From the NCBI GenBank assembly GCA_964649515.1, contig CAZYPV010000005.1:8601-72600 (forward strand): 64,000 nt of DNA. Direction: 5' to 3'. The DNA is from CALKGK01 sp964649515. GTDB lineage: Bacteria > Bacteroidota > Bacteroidia > Flavobacteriales_D > Sanyastnellaceae. The translations under genes were made by a program, and so were the position numbers. Shown here in pieces: positions 1 through 8,581 of the stretch. The notes under the pieces are model-generated. The model saw only the letters and a program-made list of their open reading frames with translations, had not been told where the DNA came from and made no database searches. How positions within the stretch are numbered: position 1 is the stretch's first letter; the number at the start of each line of letters is the position of its first letter.

Positions 1-675
1 ATTTTGGCGACCCTTCTCCAACGATTGGCCCCATCAAAACAGATTGACCAAATCATTGTGGCCACAACAAACCTCCCTGAAGATCAAGCCATCGCTGATT
101 TTTGTGACGAAATGGGGGTGAATTGTTTTCGAGGAAGCGATTGGGATGTTTTGGACCGCTTCTATCAAGCCGCCAATAGCTTGGAGCAAACGCCCAGCAC
201 CATTGTGCGAATTTGTTGTGACAATCCCCTTCACCACCACAGTGTTGCCGATTTTGTGATTGACCACTACCACCGTTCTGGGGCTGATTATTTTTCCAAC
301 AGCAACCAAGAGCCCGACTTCTTGGAAGATGGGTTTGACACGGAAGTTTTTCGTTACACGGCGCTAGCCGACGCTTGGGAAAAAGCCGAGTTATTGAGCG
401 AGCGGGAACACGTTTGTCCCTACATCAAAAAACACTTCAAGTGCGCTTGGAAAAAAGCCCATGAAGACTACCACTTCAAATTATCTGTAGATACCGCGGA
501 AGATCTTGCTGCCGTTCAGACAATTTTCACGATTTTGGGAGAAAATGAAGATTTTGGTATTCATGAAGTGGTGCAATTGCTTCAAGAGCAACCAGAAATA
601 CTTGAAATCAACAAGGAAAGTAAAATCAACAGTGGTTTTGAAAAATCGCTGAAAGAGGATAAAAAAATATCATGA
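1..675 (+). CDS. SpsF-type cytidylyltransferase, 5' truncated by window edge
   Basis: COG1861 (SpsF) nucleotidyltransferases transfer CMP to acidic sugars for surface polysaccharides. About 224 residues are visible, and the reading frame is open at base 1. The family's N-terminal nucleotide-binding stretch (QARxGSxRLPxK, seen intact in the paralogue at 16180) is missing, so roughly 25-30 residues lie upstream; the TTG at base 4 is not a credible start. The family pattern that follows is clear: IIVATTNLPEDQAI, then CFRGSDWDVLDRFYQAA, then RICCDNPL. The stop overlaps the next ATG in an ATGA, which implies translational coupling to the aminotransferase. The substrate is not readable; the context suggests a nonulosonic acid or related acid. 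Family call is firm, substrate unknown. Confidence 0.85.
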   Translation: MLATLLQRLAPSKQIDQIIVATTNLPEDQAIADFCDEMGVNCFRGSDWDVLDRFYQAANSLEQTPSTIVRICCDNPLHHHSVADFVIDHYHRSGADYFSNSNQEPDFLEDGFDTEVFRYTALADAWEKAELLSEREHVCPYIKKHFKCAWKKAHEDYHFKLSVDTAEDLAAVQTIFTILGENEDFGIHEVVQLLQEQPEILEINKESKINSGFEKSLKEDKKIS

Positions 676-2015
676 ACAAGCCCATCACCCTACCCCATAT
701 CGACCAGTTTGCGAAGAGCGATGAACACCGCAGTGTGATTCACGATCTCATCCCTGGTGGAGCGCATACCTACAGCAAGGGAGACGACCAATTCCCCATC
801 AAATCACCCGCCGCCATTACCCATGCCAAAGGGGCCTATTGCTGGGACGTGGATGGCAATAAGTACTTGGACACCCTGATGGGTTTAACTTCCGTTTCCT
901 TGGGACATGCGTACGAACCTGTACTCGAACGTGTAAAAGAAGAATTGTCCAAAGGTTCCAACTTCTCTCGACCATCAACCATTGAACGTGAGATGGCAGA
1001 ACGGTTCTTGGCTTTGGTTCCCCAGCACGACATGATCAAATATGCGAAAAATGGGTCAACAGTGACCACCGCAGCCATCAAGTTAGCTCGAGCATTTACC
1101 GGTAGAGACCTCGTTGCAAGAACGGCTGAGCACCCTTTTTACAGCTACGACGATTGGTTCATTGGGTCTACCGCCTGTGATTTTGGTGTGCCCCGTGAAG
1201 TAAAGAACAAAACCATCACTTTCAAACACAACGATTTGGAAGATTTGGAACGCATGTTCAATGAGCACCCCGGACAAATTGCTTGCATCATTGGGGAACC
1301 TGAAAAATGGGAGGTGATTGCCCCCGATTTTTATGAAAAAGCCATTGCCATTGCGCACAAACATGGAGCCCTTTGGATTATGGATGAAATGATTACCGGA
1401 TTTAAAACCGATTATCCTGGAAGCATCAAACGTTTGAATGCGGAGCCCGACATGGCGACTTGGGGAAAAGGGATTGCCAACGGTTTTTCATTTTGTGCCT
1501 TGACCGGAAAAAAAGAAGTGATGCAACTCGGCGGCATCAATCGCACGGGAGAGAAGAAACTCTTTTTGGTGAGCACCACTCACGGTGGAGAAACCCACTC
1601 CATTGCCGCAGGCTTAGCCACGATGGACGTTTTCGAGAATGAACCCGTGATTGAACACAACCAGAAAATTGGTCAGTACTTTTTGGACGGCATCACTTCC
1701 ATTCTCGATCGTAAAAATCTTCAGGACTATTTCAAGATTATGGGCTTCAATTGGAGCATCGGCTTGGGCATTATGGGGCAAGACAAACAGCCGTCCATGG
1801 AATACCGCACCTTGTTTATGCAAGAAATGATTCAACGAGGAGTGCTGTACCAAGGCATTTTGTCGCCGTGTTACTCCCACACCCAAGAGGACATCGATTT
1901 GATGTTGGCTGCCTTTGATGAGAGTTGCGACGTGTTTCAAAAAGCGCTTGATTCGGGCGTAGAGCAATTCTTGGTGGGTGAAGCCATCAAACCTGTATTC
2001 CGTCAATTTAACTAG
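672..2015 (+). CDS. Class III aminotransferase, HemL (glutamate-1-semialdehyde aminomutase)-like
   Basis: A PLP enzyme of 447 residues from the subgroup III aminotransferase family. The PLP lysine is K266 in WGKGIANGFSF, preceded by DEMITGFK, which carries the cofactor-binding Asp of the family. It begins inside the stop of the upstream cytidylyltransferase and is followed three bases later by an SDR. A true HemL for tetrapyrrole synthesis would not be expected in a glycan operon. HemL-like paralogues occur in surface-polysaccharide clusters, where they are thought to aminate or isomerise an unusual acid or sugar. That role is inferred here. The protein is full length, with no missing key residue. 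Confidence 0.8.
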   Translation: MNKPITLPHIDQFAKSDEHRSVIHDLIPGGAHTYSKGDDQFPIKSPAAITHAKGAYCWDVDGNKYLDTLMGLTSVSLGHAYEPVLERVKEELSKGSNFSRPSTIEREMAERFLALVPQHDMIKYAKNGSTVTTAAIKLARAFTGRDLVARTAEHPFYSYDDWFIGSTACDFGVPREVKNKTITFKHNDLEDLERMFNEHPGQIACIIGEPEKWEVIAPDFYEKAIAIAHKHGALWIMDEMITGFKTDYPGSIKRLNAEPDMATWGKGIANGFSFCALTGKKEVMQLGGINRTGEKKLFLVSTTHGGETHSIAAGLATMDVFENEPVIEHNQKIGQYFLDGITSILDRKNLQDYFKIMGFNWSIGLGIMGQDKQPSMEYRTLFMQEMIQRGVLYQGILSPCYSHTQEDIDLMLAAFDESCDVFQKALDSGVEQFLVGEAIKPVFRQFN

Positions 2016-2018
2016 AAC

Positions 2019-2843
2019 ATGAGTCAAGAAAGAACCACCGACCCCAGCAAGATTGATTTCAGGCAAAAGTTTGAGCTTCAAGGAAAAGTAATCGTGATTA
2101 CTGGTGCTTGCGGACTCATTGGTCGTGCTTTTTGTGAAGCGGCCGCGCAATTTGGTGCTCACTTAGTGCTTGCAGACATCCCTGCTGCAAACCCAGAAGC
2201 CGCAGCCAAAGCACTTGAAGAAAAACACGGCCGCAAAATGCTTGGATTTGGATTGGACGTTGCTGTGAAAAACGAAGTAAATGCACTGAAAGCTGCGGTA
2301 GAAGGCACATTTGGAAAGTGTGACGGTTTGGTGAATGGACATCAGAACAAAACCAAAAGCTTTTTTGAGCCCTTTGAAGAATATGGGGAAGACAATTGGG
2401 ACGCCGTGGTGGAAACCAACCTCAAAGGAACCTTCCTCACTTGCCAAATTTTGGGCACGTGGATGACACAATTGGGTGGTGGAAGCATTGTGAACATCCC
2501 TTCGACTTACAGCGTTGTTGCACCCAATCAAAACCTCTACAAAGGGACCAGCTTGGGTTGTCCGGCAGCTTACTCCGCATCCAAAGGCGGCGTTGATGCC
2601 CTTTCACGCTACTTAGCCTCCTATTGGGCCACTAAAAAAGTAAGAGTAAACATGATTACTCCCCACGGAGTTTGGAACAATCATGAGCAACAATTTGAAG
2701 ATAATTTTGCCCGCTTCTCCCCCATGGAACGCCTGAGCTACAACCATGAAGTGGCAAGTGCACTCATCTACCTCTTGTCTGACGCGAGCTCCTATGTTAC
2801 TGGAGACAACATGTTGGTTGAAGGGGGATGGACCGTTTGGTAA
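2019..2843 (+). CDS. SDR-family oxidoreductase in glycan locus
   Basis: A classical short-chain dehydrogenase of 274 residues. The Rossmann glycine motif TGACGLIG is at 28-35, S162 belongs to the catalytic set, and Y185/K189 form the YxxxK motif. A C-terminal VEGGWTVW ending is typical of the family. The usual NNAG motif is replaced by VNGHQNK around residues 105-111, which is unusual. The gene lies in one run with the upstream aminotransferase and cytidylyltransferase, so it probably reduces or oxidises the same sugar or acid intermediate. NAD(P) specificity and substrate cannot be read from the sequence. Confidence 0.8.
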   Translation: MSQERTTDPSKIDFRQKFELQGKVIVITGACGLIGRAFCEAAAQFGAHLVLADIPAANPEAAAKALEEKHGRKMLGFGLDVAVKNEVNALKAAVEGTFGKCDGLVNGHQNKTKSFFEPFEEYGEDNWDAVVETNLKGTFLTCQILGTWMTQLGGGSIVNIPSTYSVVAPNQNLYKGTSLGCPAAYSASKGGVDALSRYLASYWATKKVRVNMITPHGVWNNHEQQFEDNFARFSPMERLSYNHEVASALIYLLSDASSYVTGDNMLVEGGWTVW

Positions 2844-2892
2844 ACCATCCATCAAGCAGAAGAAGATAAAAACTACAGAGCAGCGAAGGAAG

Positions 2893-3771
2893 ATGTCAGA
2901 AAAAACAAAGGAGCATTGGGACATCGTTATTGAGCCGAGTCAATCATGGCGAGATAACTTTGATTGGAAGCAGATCCGTAAATACCGAGACCTCATGTGG
3001 TTGTTGGTAAAGCGTGATGTGGTGGCCGTTTATAAGCAAACCATCCTCGGTCCTGTGTGGTTTTTCATCCAACCTATTTTCACCATGGCGGTGTATATTT
3101 TGGTGTTTGGACTCATTGCCGACCTCGGTACGGACAACGTCCCCATGCCTTTATTCTACCTCAGTGGAGTCATTCTTTGGGGTTATTTCTCCACCATGCT
3201 CACCACCACGGGAAGTACCTTCATTACGAATCAAGCGCTTTTTTCCAAAGTGTATTTCCCCCGGGTGATCGTTCCTTTGTCTTTGCTCTATTCCAACGGA
3301 TTGAAGTTCCTCATTCAGTTTGTTCTCTTTCTTGTGGTGTTCATTTTTTATGCCGTGAAAGGGCAAGTGAGTTTGGGCACACACTGGTACTTGCTACCAT
3401 TGAGTGTCATATTGATGGCCTTTCAAGGATTGGCCGGGGGATTGATTGTCAGTGCTTTGGCAACAAGGTATCGTGACGTGAATTTCTTGGTGAAGTTTGG
3501 TGTAGATCTGCTTCGTTATGCAACGCCCATTGTCTATCCCATGAGCCTCTTGTATGCCGAGGGAAGCAATGAAACCTTGAGGTACATCATCATGGCCAAT
3601 CCCATGACAGGAGTATTGGACGCCTTCAAAGTGGCTGCATTTGATCAAAGCTTTGTCCAACCATATTTTTGGGAAACACTGCTCTACAGCACGGGAGTTA
3701 CTCTCTTGATGCTCATCATTGGAATTGCCTCATTCCACAAGGTAGAAAAGAAATTTATAGATACGGTTTAA
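2893..3771 (+). CDS. ABC-2 type polysaccharide export permease (Wzm/TagG-like)
   Basis: Membrane subunit of a polysaccharide ABC exporter, 292 residues. The ATG at 2893 was chosen because the protein then opens with the usual cytoplasmic amphipathic stretch (WRDNFDWKQIRKYRDLMW) before LVKRDVVAVYKQTILGPVW, the family hallmark. An in-frame ATG at 2746 lies deep inside the SDR gene and is unlikely. About six hydrophobic segments follow. It is paired with the ATPase two bases downstream. Such exporters move lipid-linked O-antigen, teichoic-acid-like or capsule chains across the inner membrane. Confidence 0.88.
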   Translation: MSEKTKEHWDIVIEPSQSWRDNFDWKQIRKYRDLMWLLVKRDVVAVYKQTILGPVWFFIQPIFTMAVYILVFGLIADLGTDNVPMPLFYLSGVILWGYFSTMLTTTGSTFITNQALFSKVYFPRVIVPLSLLYSNGLKFLIQFVLFLVVFIFYAVKGQVSLGTHWYLLPLSVILMAFQGLAGGLIVSALATRYRDVNFLVKFGVDLLRYATPIVYPMSLLYAEGSNETLRYIIMANPMTGVLDAFKVAAFDQSFVQPYFWETLLYSTGVTLLMLIIGIASFHKVEKKFIDTV

Positions 3772-3773
3772 GC

Positions 3774-5066
3774 ATGAGTAAAGTAGCCATCGAAGTAAAA
3801 GACGTATCGAAGGAATACCGTTTAGGTGTTTTTGGAACTGGAATGCTCTCCACCGACATTAAACGTTGGTGGTATAAAATTCGAGGCAAGGAGGATCCGT
3901 TTCGCTTGGTCACAGCGGAAAATGATCGCACCAAAGCAAGCGAGAGTGAGTTTGTTTGGGCACTTCGCGATATCAACTTTTCTGTGAATGAGGGAGAAGT
4001 GCTTGGAATTATTGGTCGAAATGGCGCCGGAAAGTCCACCTTGTTGAAAGTATTGTCTCAAGTTACACCTCCCAGCACAGGCAGTATCAAAGCTCGCGGA
4101 CGCATTGCGAGTCTGTTGGAAGTAGGAACGGGAATGCACCCCGAATTAACGGGAAGAGAGAACATCTTTCTGAACGGTTCAATTTTGGGCATGGATAAGG
4201 CTGAAATTGCTTCTAAACTGGATGAAATTGTTGAATTTTCTGGTTGCGCCAAGTACATTGACACCCCTCTCAAACGGTACAGTTCTGGAATGAAAGTGAG
4301 GCTTGGGTTTGCCGTAGCGGCCTTTTTAGAGCCCGAAATCCTGATTGTTGACGAAGTACTCGCCGTGGGAGATGCCGAATTCCAAAAGAAGGCGATTGGG
4401 AAGATGAAAGATGTGAGTAAAGGAGAGGGAAGAACCGTCCTTTTTGTAAGCCACAACATGGGATCCATTCGCGCGCTGTGCGATCGGGGGCTGGTCATGG
4501 AACAAGGAAAACTGGCCTTCGACGGTCCGGTTGACGAAGCTGTGAAAGCCTATTTGAGTCAGGCCAACGCCGAAGAAGTGGATTTACATCTTCGAGAAGA
4601 CCGTGTAGGACGAGGAGATTTTCGTTTCAAGAGCATTCGTTTCTTGAACGGAGAAGGCGAAGCATGCAGTGAAGTGCTTAGTGGTCAGGCCATCACCATA
4701 CAAGTGCAATACGAACTCAAAAAAGCACTCGACCCCAAGAAACTGATTTTCACCGTGAACATTTGCGATGTTTATGAGCAGATGGTTTTGAGCTTTATTT
4801 CAGACGAAATGGGCTTTGTTGCCCCAGAATTGATGGATGGAGGGACGCTTGAACTTCACATTCCCGCATTGAATCTGCGTGGAGGATCTTATTCCATCCG
4901 CTTGTTTTCTGCCCATGGAGGCACCGGTGCTGACGACCTTCAGGACGTGATTGAGCAAGCCGCTACTTTGGACGTTCACCCCAGCGACTTTTGGGGATCT
5001 GGAAAAACCACTCGACCAATGTACTCCGCTCTCTGCGCTGGAGAAATGACCCATAAAAACACCTGA
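3774..5066 (+). CDS. ABC polysaccharide exporter ATPase with Wzt-like C-terminal domain
   Basis: ATP-binding subunit of the Wzm/Wzt-type exporter, 430 residues from the ATG at 3774. Walker A is GRNGAGKST (81-89), the signature is YSSGM (169-173), and Walker B is ILIVDE (189-194). After the nucleotide-binding domain (about 5-250) comes a roughly 180-residue extension resembling the Wzt C-terminal beta-sandwich, which in characterised systems recognises the modified non-reducing end of the exported glycan. The 40 extra residues before Walker A are normal for this family. The gene is preceded immediately by the permease and followed by a LegC-family enzyme. The extension suggests that chain length is set by terminal-cap recognition; this is inferred, not shown. 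Confidence 0.88.
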   Translation: MSKVAIEVKDVSKEYRLGVFGTGMLSTDIKRWWYKIRGKEDPFRLVTAENDRTKASESEFVWALRDINFSVNEGEVLGIIGRNGAGKSTLLKVLSQVTPPSTGSIKARGRIASLLEVGTGMHPELTGRENIFLNGSILGMDKAEIASKLDEIVEFSGCAKYIDTPLKRYSSGMKVRLGFAVAAFLEPEILIVDEVLAVGDAEFQKKAIGKMKDVSKGEGRTVLFVSHNMGSIRALCDRGLVMEQGKLAFDGPVDEAVKAYLSQANAEEVDLHLREDRVGRGDFRFKSIRFLNGEGEACSEVLSGQAITIQVQYELKKALDPKKLIFTVNICDVYEQMVLSFISDEMGFVAPELMDGGTLELHIPALNLRGGSYSIRLFSAHGGTGADDLQDVIEQAATLDVHPSDFWGSGKTTRPMYSALCAGEMTHKNT

Positions 5067-5077
5067 TTGATTACACC

Positions 5078-6232
5078 ATGGATACAAGTACACAACTCCT
5101 CCAAAAAATACGCTCCATTTACGGTGCAGAAGGATTCATTCCATTGCATGAGCCTCGCTTCAGAGGCAATGAAAAAAAATACCTCAACGCGTGCATTGAT
5201 TCTGGTTTTGTCTCCTCTGTGGGTGCTTTTGTGAGTCGATTTGAAGAAGACATGTGCAAGATTACCGGAGCAAAATACGCCGTGGCAACCGTAAACGGAA
5301 CCTCGGCCATTCACCTCGGTCTTGCGGCACTTGGGGTGGACGATACTTGTGAAGTCGTCACTCAAGCGCTCACCTTTGTGGCTACCGGAAATGCTATTGC
5401 TTACACGGGAGCTCGTCCGCGCTTTGTAGATGTCGATGAAAACACCATGGGCATGAGTGCTACAGCGCTCCAGCATTTTCTTGAAGCTGAAGTTGAGGTG
5501 GACGAAAACGGAACACCCTATAACAAACACAATGGCCGAAGAATAGGTGCTTGCGTTCCCATGCACACCTTTGGAATGCCGTGCGACATTGAGACCATCG
5601 TTGGCATTTGTGATGAATACAACATCCCTGTATTGGAAGATGCTGCAGAAGCCATCGGGAGCGGCAAAAAAGGAAAAAGCTGCGGCACCTTTGGAATCAT
5701 GGGTACCTTCAGTTTTAACGGAAATAAAGTAGTTACTGCGGGTGGAGGTGGCGCCATCGTTACTGATAACGAAGCACTTGCTAAGCACCTCAAACACCTC
5801 AGCACCACCGCAAAAGTACCTCACCGCTGGGAATACGTTCACGACTTCATTGGCTATAACTACCGAATGCCCAACGTGAATGCTGCGCTCATCTGCGCTC
5901 AATTGGAACAACTGGACACCTTCTTGGAAGAAAAAAGGAATGTTGCCCAACAATACAAAACACTGCTCCAAAACTCGGAAATTCAGTTCATGGACGAGCC
6001 CGAGGATTGCGTAGCCAACTACTGGCTCATGGCCATTTGTTTTGCGTCCAAAGAAGCAAGGGATGCTTTTTTAGCTACGAGCAACGAGCAAGACATCATG
6101 ACCCGTCCCGCTTGGGAGCCCCTGCACCAACTTTCCATGTTTCAAGCAGCAGACCAAGCTCCTTTGCCCGTAACTGAAGACATTGCCGCACGCATCGTTA
6201 ACATTCCCAGCAGTGCGCTGCCATCAAACTGA
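5078..6232 (+). CDS. legC: LegC-family PLP aminotransferase (NDP-sugar 4-aminotransferase)
   Basis: DegT/DnrJ/EryC1 sugar aminotransferase, 384 residues. The N terminus IPLHEPRFRGNEKKYLNACI and the stretch GAKYAVATVNGTSAIHLGL are characteristic of the LegC group, which makes a 4-amino-4,6-dideoxy NDP-sugar on the way to legionaminic acid. The internal aldimine lysine is K217 in FSFNGNKVVTAGGGG, and E187/D188 lie in the cofactor-binding ED pair. It is followed by a PtmE-like guanylyltransferase. Together they point to the GDP-linked legionaminic route known from Campylobacter. The matching 4,6-dehydratase (LegB) and hydrolysing epimerase (LegG) are not in this window. Confidence 0.85.
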   Translation: MDTSTQLLQKIRSIYGAEGFIPLHEPRFRGNEKKYLNACIDSGFVSSVGAFVSRFEEDMCKITGAKYAVATVNGTSAIHLGLAALGVDDTCEVVTQALTFVATGNAIAYTGARPRFVDVDENTMGMSATALQHFLEAEVEVDENGTPYNKHNGRRIGACVPMHTFGMPCDIETIVGICDEYNIPVLEDAAEAIGSGKKGKSCGTFGIMGTFSFNGNKVVTAGGGGAIVTDNEALAKHLKHLSTTAKVPHRWEYVHDFIGYNYRMPNVNAALICAQLEQLDTFLEEKRNVAQQYKTLLQNSEIQFMDEPEDCVANYWLMAICFASKEARDAFLATSNEQDIMTRPAWEPLHQLSMFQAADQAPLPVTEDIAARIVNIPSSALPSN

Positions 6233-6237
6233 TTCCT

Positions 6238-6245
6238 TAAATTTA
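6238..6245 (+). promoter_or_regulatory. Weak -7-like box ahead of the CBS-nucleotidyltransferase gene
   Basis: TAAATTTA differs by one base from the Bacteroidetes -7 consensus TAnnTTTG and ends 18 bases before the ATG at 6264. The spacing matches better boxes elsewhere in the window. No clear TTTG -33 element was found, so this is tentative. Confidence 0.25.
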
Positions 6246-6263
6246 GACCACTAGAAACGCATC

Positions 6264-7331
6264 ATGGATTATCAAAAACATTGCATCTCCGCTGGCGACA
6301 GCTTATTTCAGGCCTTGAGCTTAATGGACCAATTGGAATCAAAGCTCTTGATGGTTCTGAATGAATCGGGGAAATTCATGTCTTTGGTCAGCATTGGTGA
6401 TATCCAACGTGCCATTCTTAAAAACCGCTCGCTTCAAGACCCTGTGAAGAGCATTCTCAGGGAGAAAATCACCGTTGGCCACGTGGACGACAACATTGTG
6501 GACATGAAAAAAATGGTACTGGAGCGCCGTTTGGAGTATTTGCCCGTTGTGGACAATGATCAAAACATTGTTCGCGTCATTCAATGGAAAGACGTTTCTA
6601 CCGATCAACGGGAAAAATCGAATGTTCTCAAAGACATCCCCGTAGTCATCATGGCAGGGGGCATGGGAACACGCTTGCGTCCCATCACCAACATCATCCC
6701 AAAAGCGCTCGTTCCCCTTGGAGAAAAACCCATCATCCAAGTCATTATCGAGCGATTCATCAATTATGGCTGTGAAGTTTTCTACATCTCTGTGAATTAC
6801 AAAGGCGATATGATTGAGGATTACTTGCGCAAGCTTGGATTGGACGTCACCTTTCATTTTTTCACCGAAGATCAACCCATGGGAACCGCCGGAAGTTTGT
6901 CACTCATCAAAGAAAAAATTAACGGGACCTTTTTTGTGAGCAATTGCGACATCATCATCGATCAAGACTTTGGCGAAGTGCTGGACTACCATAAGAAGCA
7001 CCAACATCAAATGACCGCCATTGCTGCAATGAAACACTTTCAAATATCTTACGGGATCATGGAAGTTGAAGAAAACGGCAAGCTCCAGAGCATTCAAGAA
7101 AAACCCACCTACCATTTTAGAGTGAATGCCGGTGTTTATGTTTTGGAAGCAGACATCTTGGAAATCATTCCTGAAAACGAGTTTTACAACATCAACGTTT
7201 TGATGGAGCAAGTGATGGAAAACGGCCGTTCAGTAGGCGTTTTTCCCGTAAGCGAAGGAGCATGGTTGGACATTGGCGTTTGGAGTGAATATCAGAAAAC
7301 CAACGAACTCTTTAATCAACGCGGTCTATGA
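6264..7331 (+). CDS. CBS-domain nucleotidyltransferase, PtmE-like (hexosamine-1-phosphate guanylyltransferase type)
   Basis: A 355-residue protein with two N-terminal CBS motifs (about 5-115) joined to a sugar-1-phosphate nucleotidyltransferase domain (from about 125). The NTP-binding signature is AGGMGTRLRP (131-140), followed by PKALVPLGEKPI, whose lysines contact the sugar phosphate. This domain order matches PtmE, which in Campylobacter makes GDP-glucosamine as the first step to GDP-linked legionaminic acid intermediates. The LegC-like gene directly upstream supports that reading. The CBS pair could bind an adenine nucleotide and regulate activity, but this cannot be seen from sequence. 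Other hexose-1-phosphate or guanylyl/cytidylyl specificities remain possible. Confidence 0.8.
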   Translation: MDYQKHCISAGDSLFQALSLMDQLESKLLMVLNESGKFMSLVSIGDIQRAILKNRSLQDPVKSILREKITVGHVDDNIVDMKKMVLERRLEYLPVVDNDQNIVRVIQWKDVSTDQREKSNVLKDIPVVIMAGGMGTRLRPITNIIPKALVPLGEKPIIQVIIERFINYGCEVFYISVNYKGDMIEDYLRKLGLDVTFHFFTEDQPMGTAGSLSLIKEKINGTFFVSNCDIIIDQDFGEVLDYHKKHQHQMTAIAAMKHFQISYGIMEVEENGKLQSIQEKPTYHFRVNAGVYVLEADILEIIPENEFYNINVLMEQVMENGRSVGVFPVSEGAWLDIGVWSEYQKTNELFNQRGL

Positions 7332-8581
7332 GAATCTTGTTTATAGGTTCTTGTTCTAGCTTTTTCTTGGTTCCACTGGCAAAGGCATTGAGGGAAGAAA
7401 ATCCTGAGGTATTTCTCGGTGTTTACGGCCTTTCTAATCCTGCGGGAGAACTAAGCCAAGACGATCGTGCTGTTTTTGACACCGTCTATCCCACCGTTGA
7501 AGGTCGGCTCAAAACGGGCAAATTCGCTCGCCTCAAAGCCGTGCTTCAATTGATTCATGAACGAAGAGATCAGTTGGGATTTTGGAAAGCGGTGTTTTCT
7601 GGAAAAGGGAGAACATACATCACCCAAAAAGAAAGTGAACTAAAGACCATTGATGAGCGCCATCAAATTGGTGAAATCTCAAAGCAATTTGATCTCGTTC
7701 AAGTGCACTACTTGAAAGAAAGCAACTTGAATCTTGTTGAGCAGGTTGCCAACAATAAATTACTGCTCTCCTTTTGGGGATCGGACCTGATGCAAGCCGA
7801 AGATCACGCCTTTACGGCGCGCAAGAAACAACGACTGAGCGATTGTTTGGGCATCTCCATTCATGGGGCGGATTTGGCCTTTGTGGCTTGCGTGAAGTAT
7901 GGTTGGCACTTGAGAAATAAGATCTCTTTCGCCCTATTCCCTTTGAACAAAGAGATACTCCGAGGAATTGATCAATGCTCGAAAGAAGAGGCCATCGAAT
8001 TTTTGAATGAATTTGGATCAGTCCCCAAAGGAAAAAAAATCGTGGCCATGGGATACAATTCTCAGCCGCGTTTTCAACATCTAAAAGCCTTAAATCACCT
8101 TGAAAAATTAGGTGATGAATTGATGAAGGACATCCACTTTGTGTTCACCTTTGGATACGGTCACGACGTCGAACACGAGAAGAAAATTGTCCAAAAACTG
8201 GACGATTGTGGGTGCAGTTATTCCATCGTTGATCGATTTTTGGAAAATGATGAAGTAGGAAAGTTGAGGAAAGCCTGTGATACCTTCCTGTTTCTGGTAG
8301 ATTCAGATGCGTTTAGTGGAACCATGATTGAATATTTGTATGCAGGTGCTCATGTCATTACCGGAACTTGGCTACCATTTGGCAAATTGCGCAGGGCAGG
8401 CATTGCATTTAGCGAAGTAGAAGTCGTGGAAGACTTGCGGAAAGAAGATCTCTTTTCTTGGTCTGCACCGGAAGATCAACATCAGCGTATTTTAGCGCTA
8501 ATCGAGAACTCATCACCCGGAAAAAACTGGATGAACATGTACCGAAAATTGATGCTTCAACAGAAAGGAGAGCACAAATGA
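7328..8581 (+). CDS. Putative glycosyltransferase, GT-B-like, unassigned
   Basis: A 417-residue protein that starts inside the stop of the previous gene (ATGA). The N terminus MRILFIGSCSSFFLVPLAKA is a Rossmann-like opening. Later landmarks are LLSFWGSDL near residue 150, a second-domain opening KIVAMGYNSQPRF, and SDAFSGTMIEYLYAGAHVITG, which resembles the nucleotide-sugar binding region of GT-B transferases. The pattern loosely recalls 4-acetamido-4,6-dideoxygalactose transferases (WecF/GT56-like), but I do not recognise a precise family. There is no signal peptide or membrane segment, so it should act on the cytoplasmic face. Confidence 0.6.
   Translation: MRILFIGSCSSFFLVPLAKALREENPEVFLGVYGLSNPAGELSQDDRAVFDTVYPTVEGRLKTGKFARLKAVLQLIHERRDQLGFWKAVFSGKGRTYITQKESELKTIDERHQIGEISKQFDLVQVHYLKESNLNLVEQVANNKLLLSFWGSDLMQAEDHAFTARKKQRLSDCLGISIHGADLAFVACVKYGWHLRNKISFALFPLNKEILRGIDQCSKEEAIEFLNEFGSVPKGKKIVAMGYNSQPRFQHLKALNHLEKLGDELMKDIHFVFTFGYGHDVEHEKKIVQKLDDCGCSYSIVDRFLENDEVGKLRKACDTFLFLVDSDAFSGTMIEYLYAGAHVITGTWLPFGKLRRAGIAFSEVEVVEDLRKEDLFSWSAPEDQHQRILALIENSSPGKNWMNMYRKLMLQQKGEHK

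Noticed and set aside
672..2015. Genuine tetrapyrrole glutamate-1-semialdehyde aminomutase
   Set aside because: The gene is coupled to a polysaccharide cytidylyltransferase and an SDR, with no other haem genes near, so a glycan role is more likely.
4976..5971. 331-codon open frame antisense to the LegC gene
   Set aside because: It covers the LegC gene in reverse and shows shadow composition with no motif.
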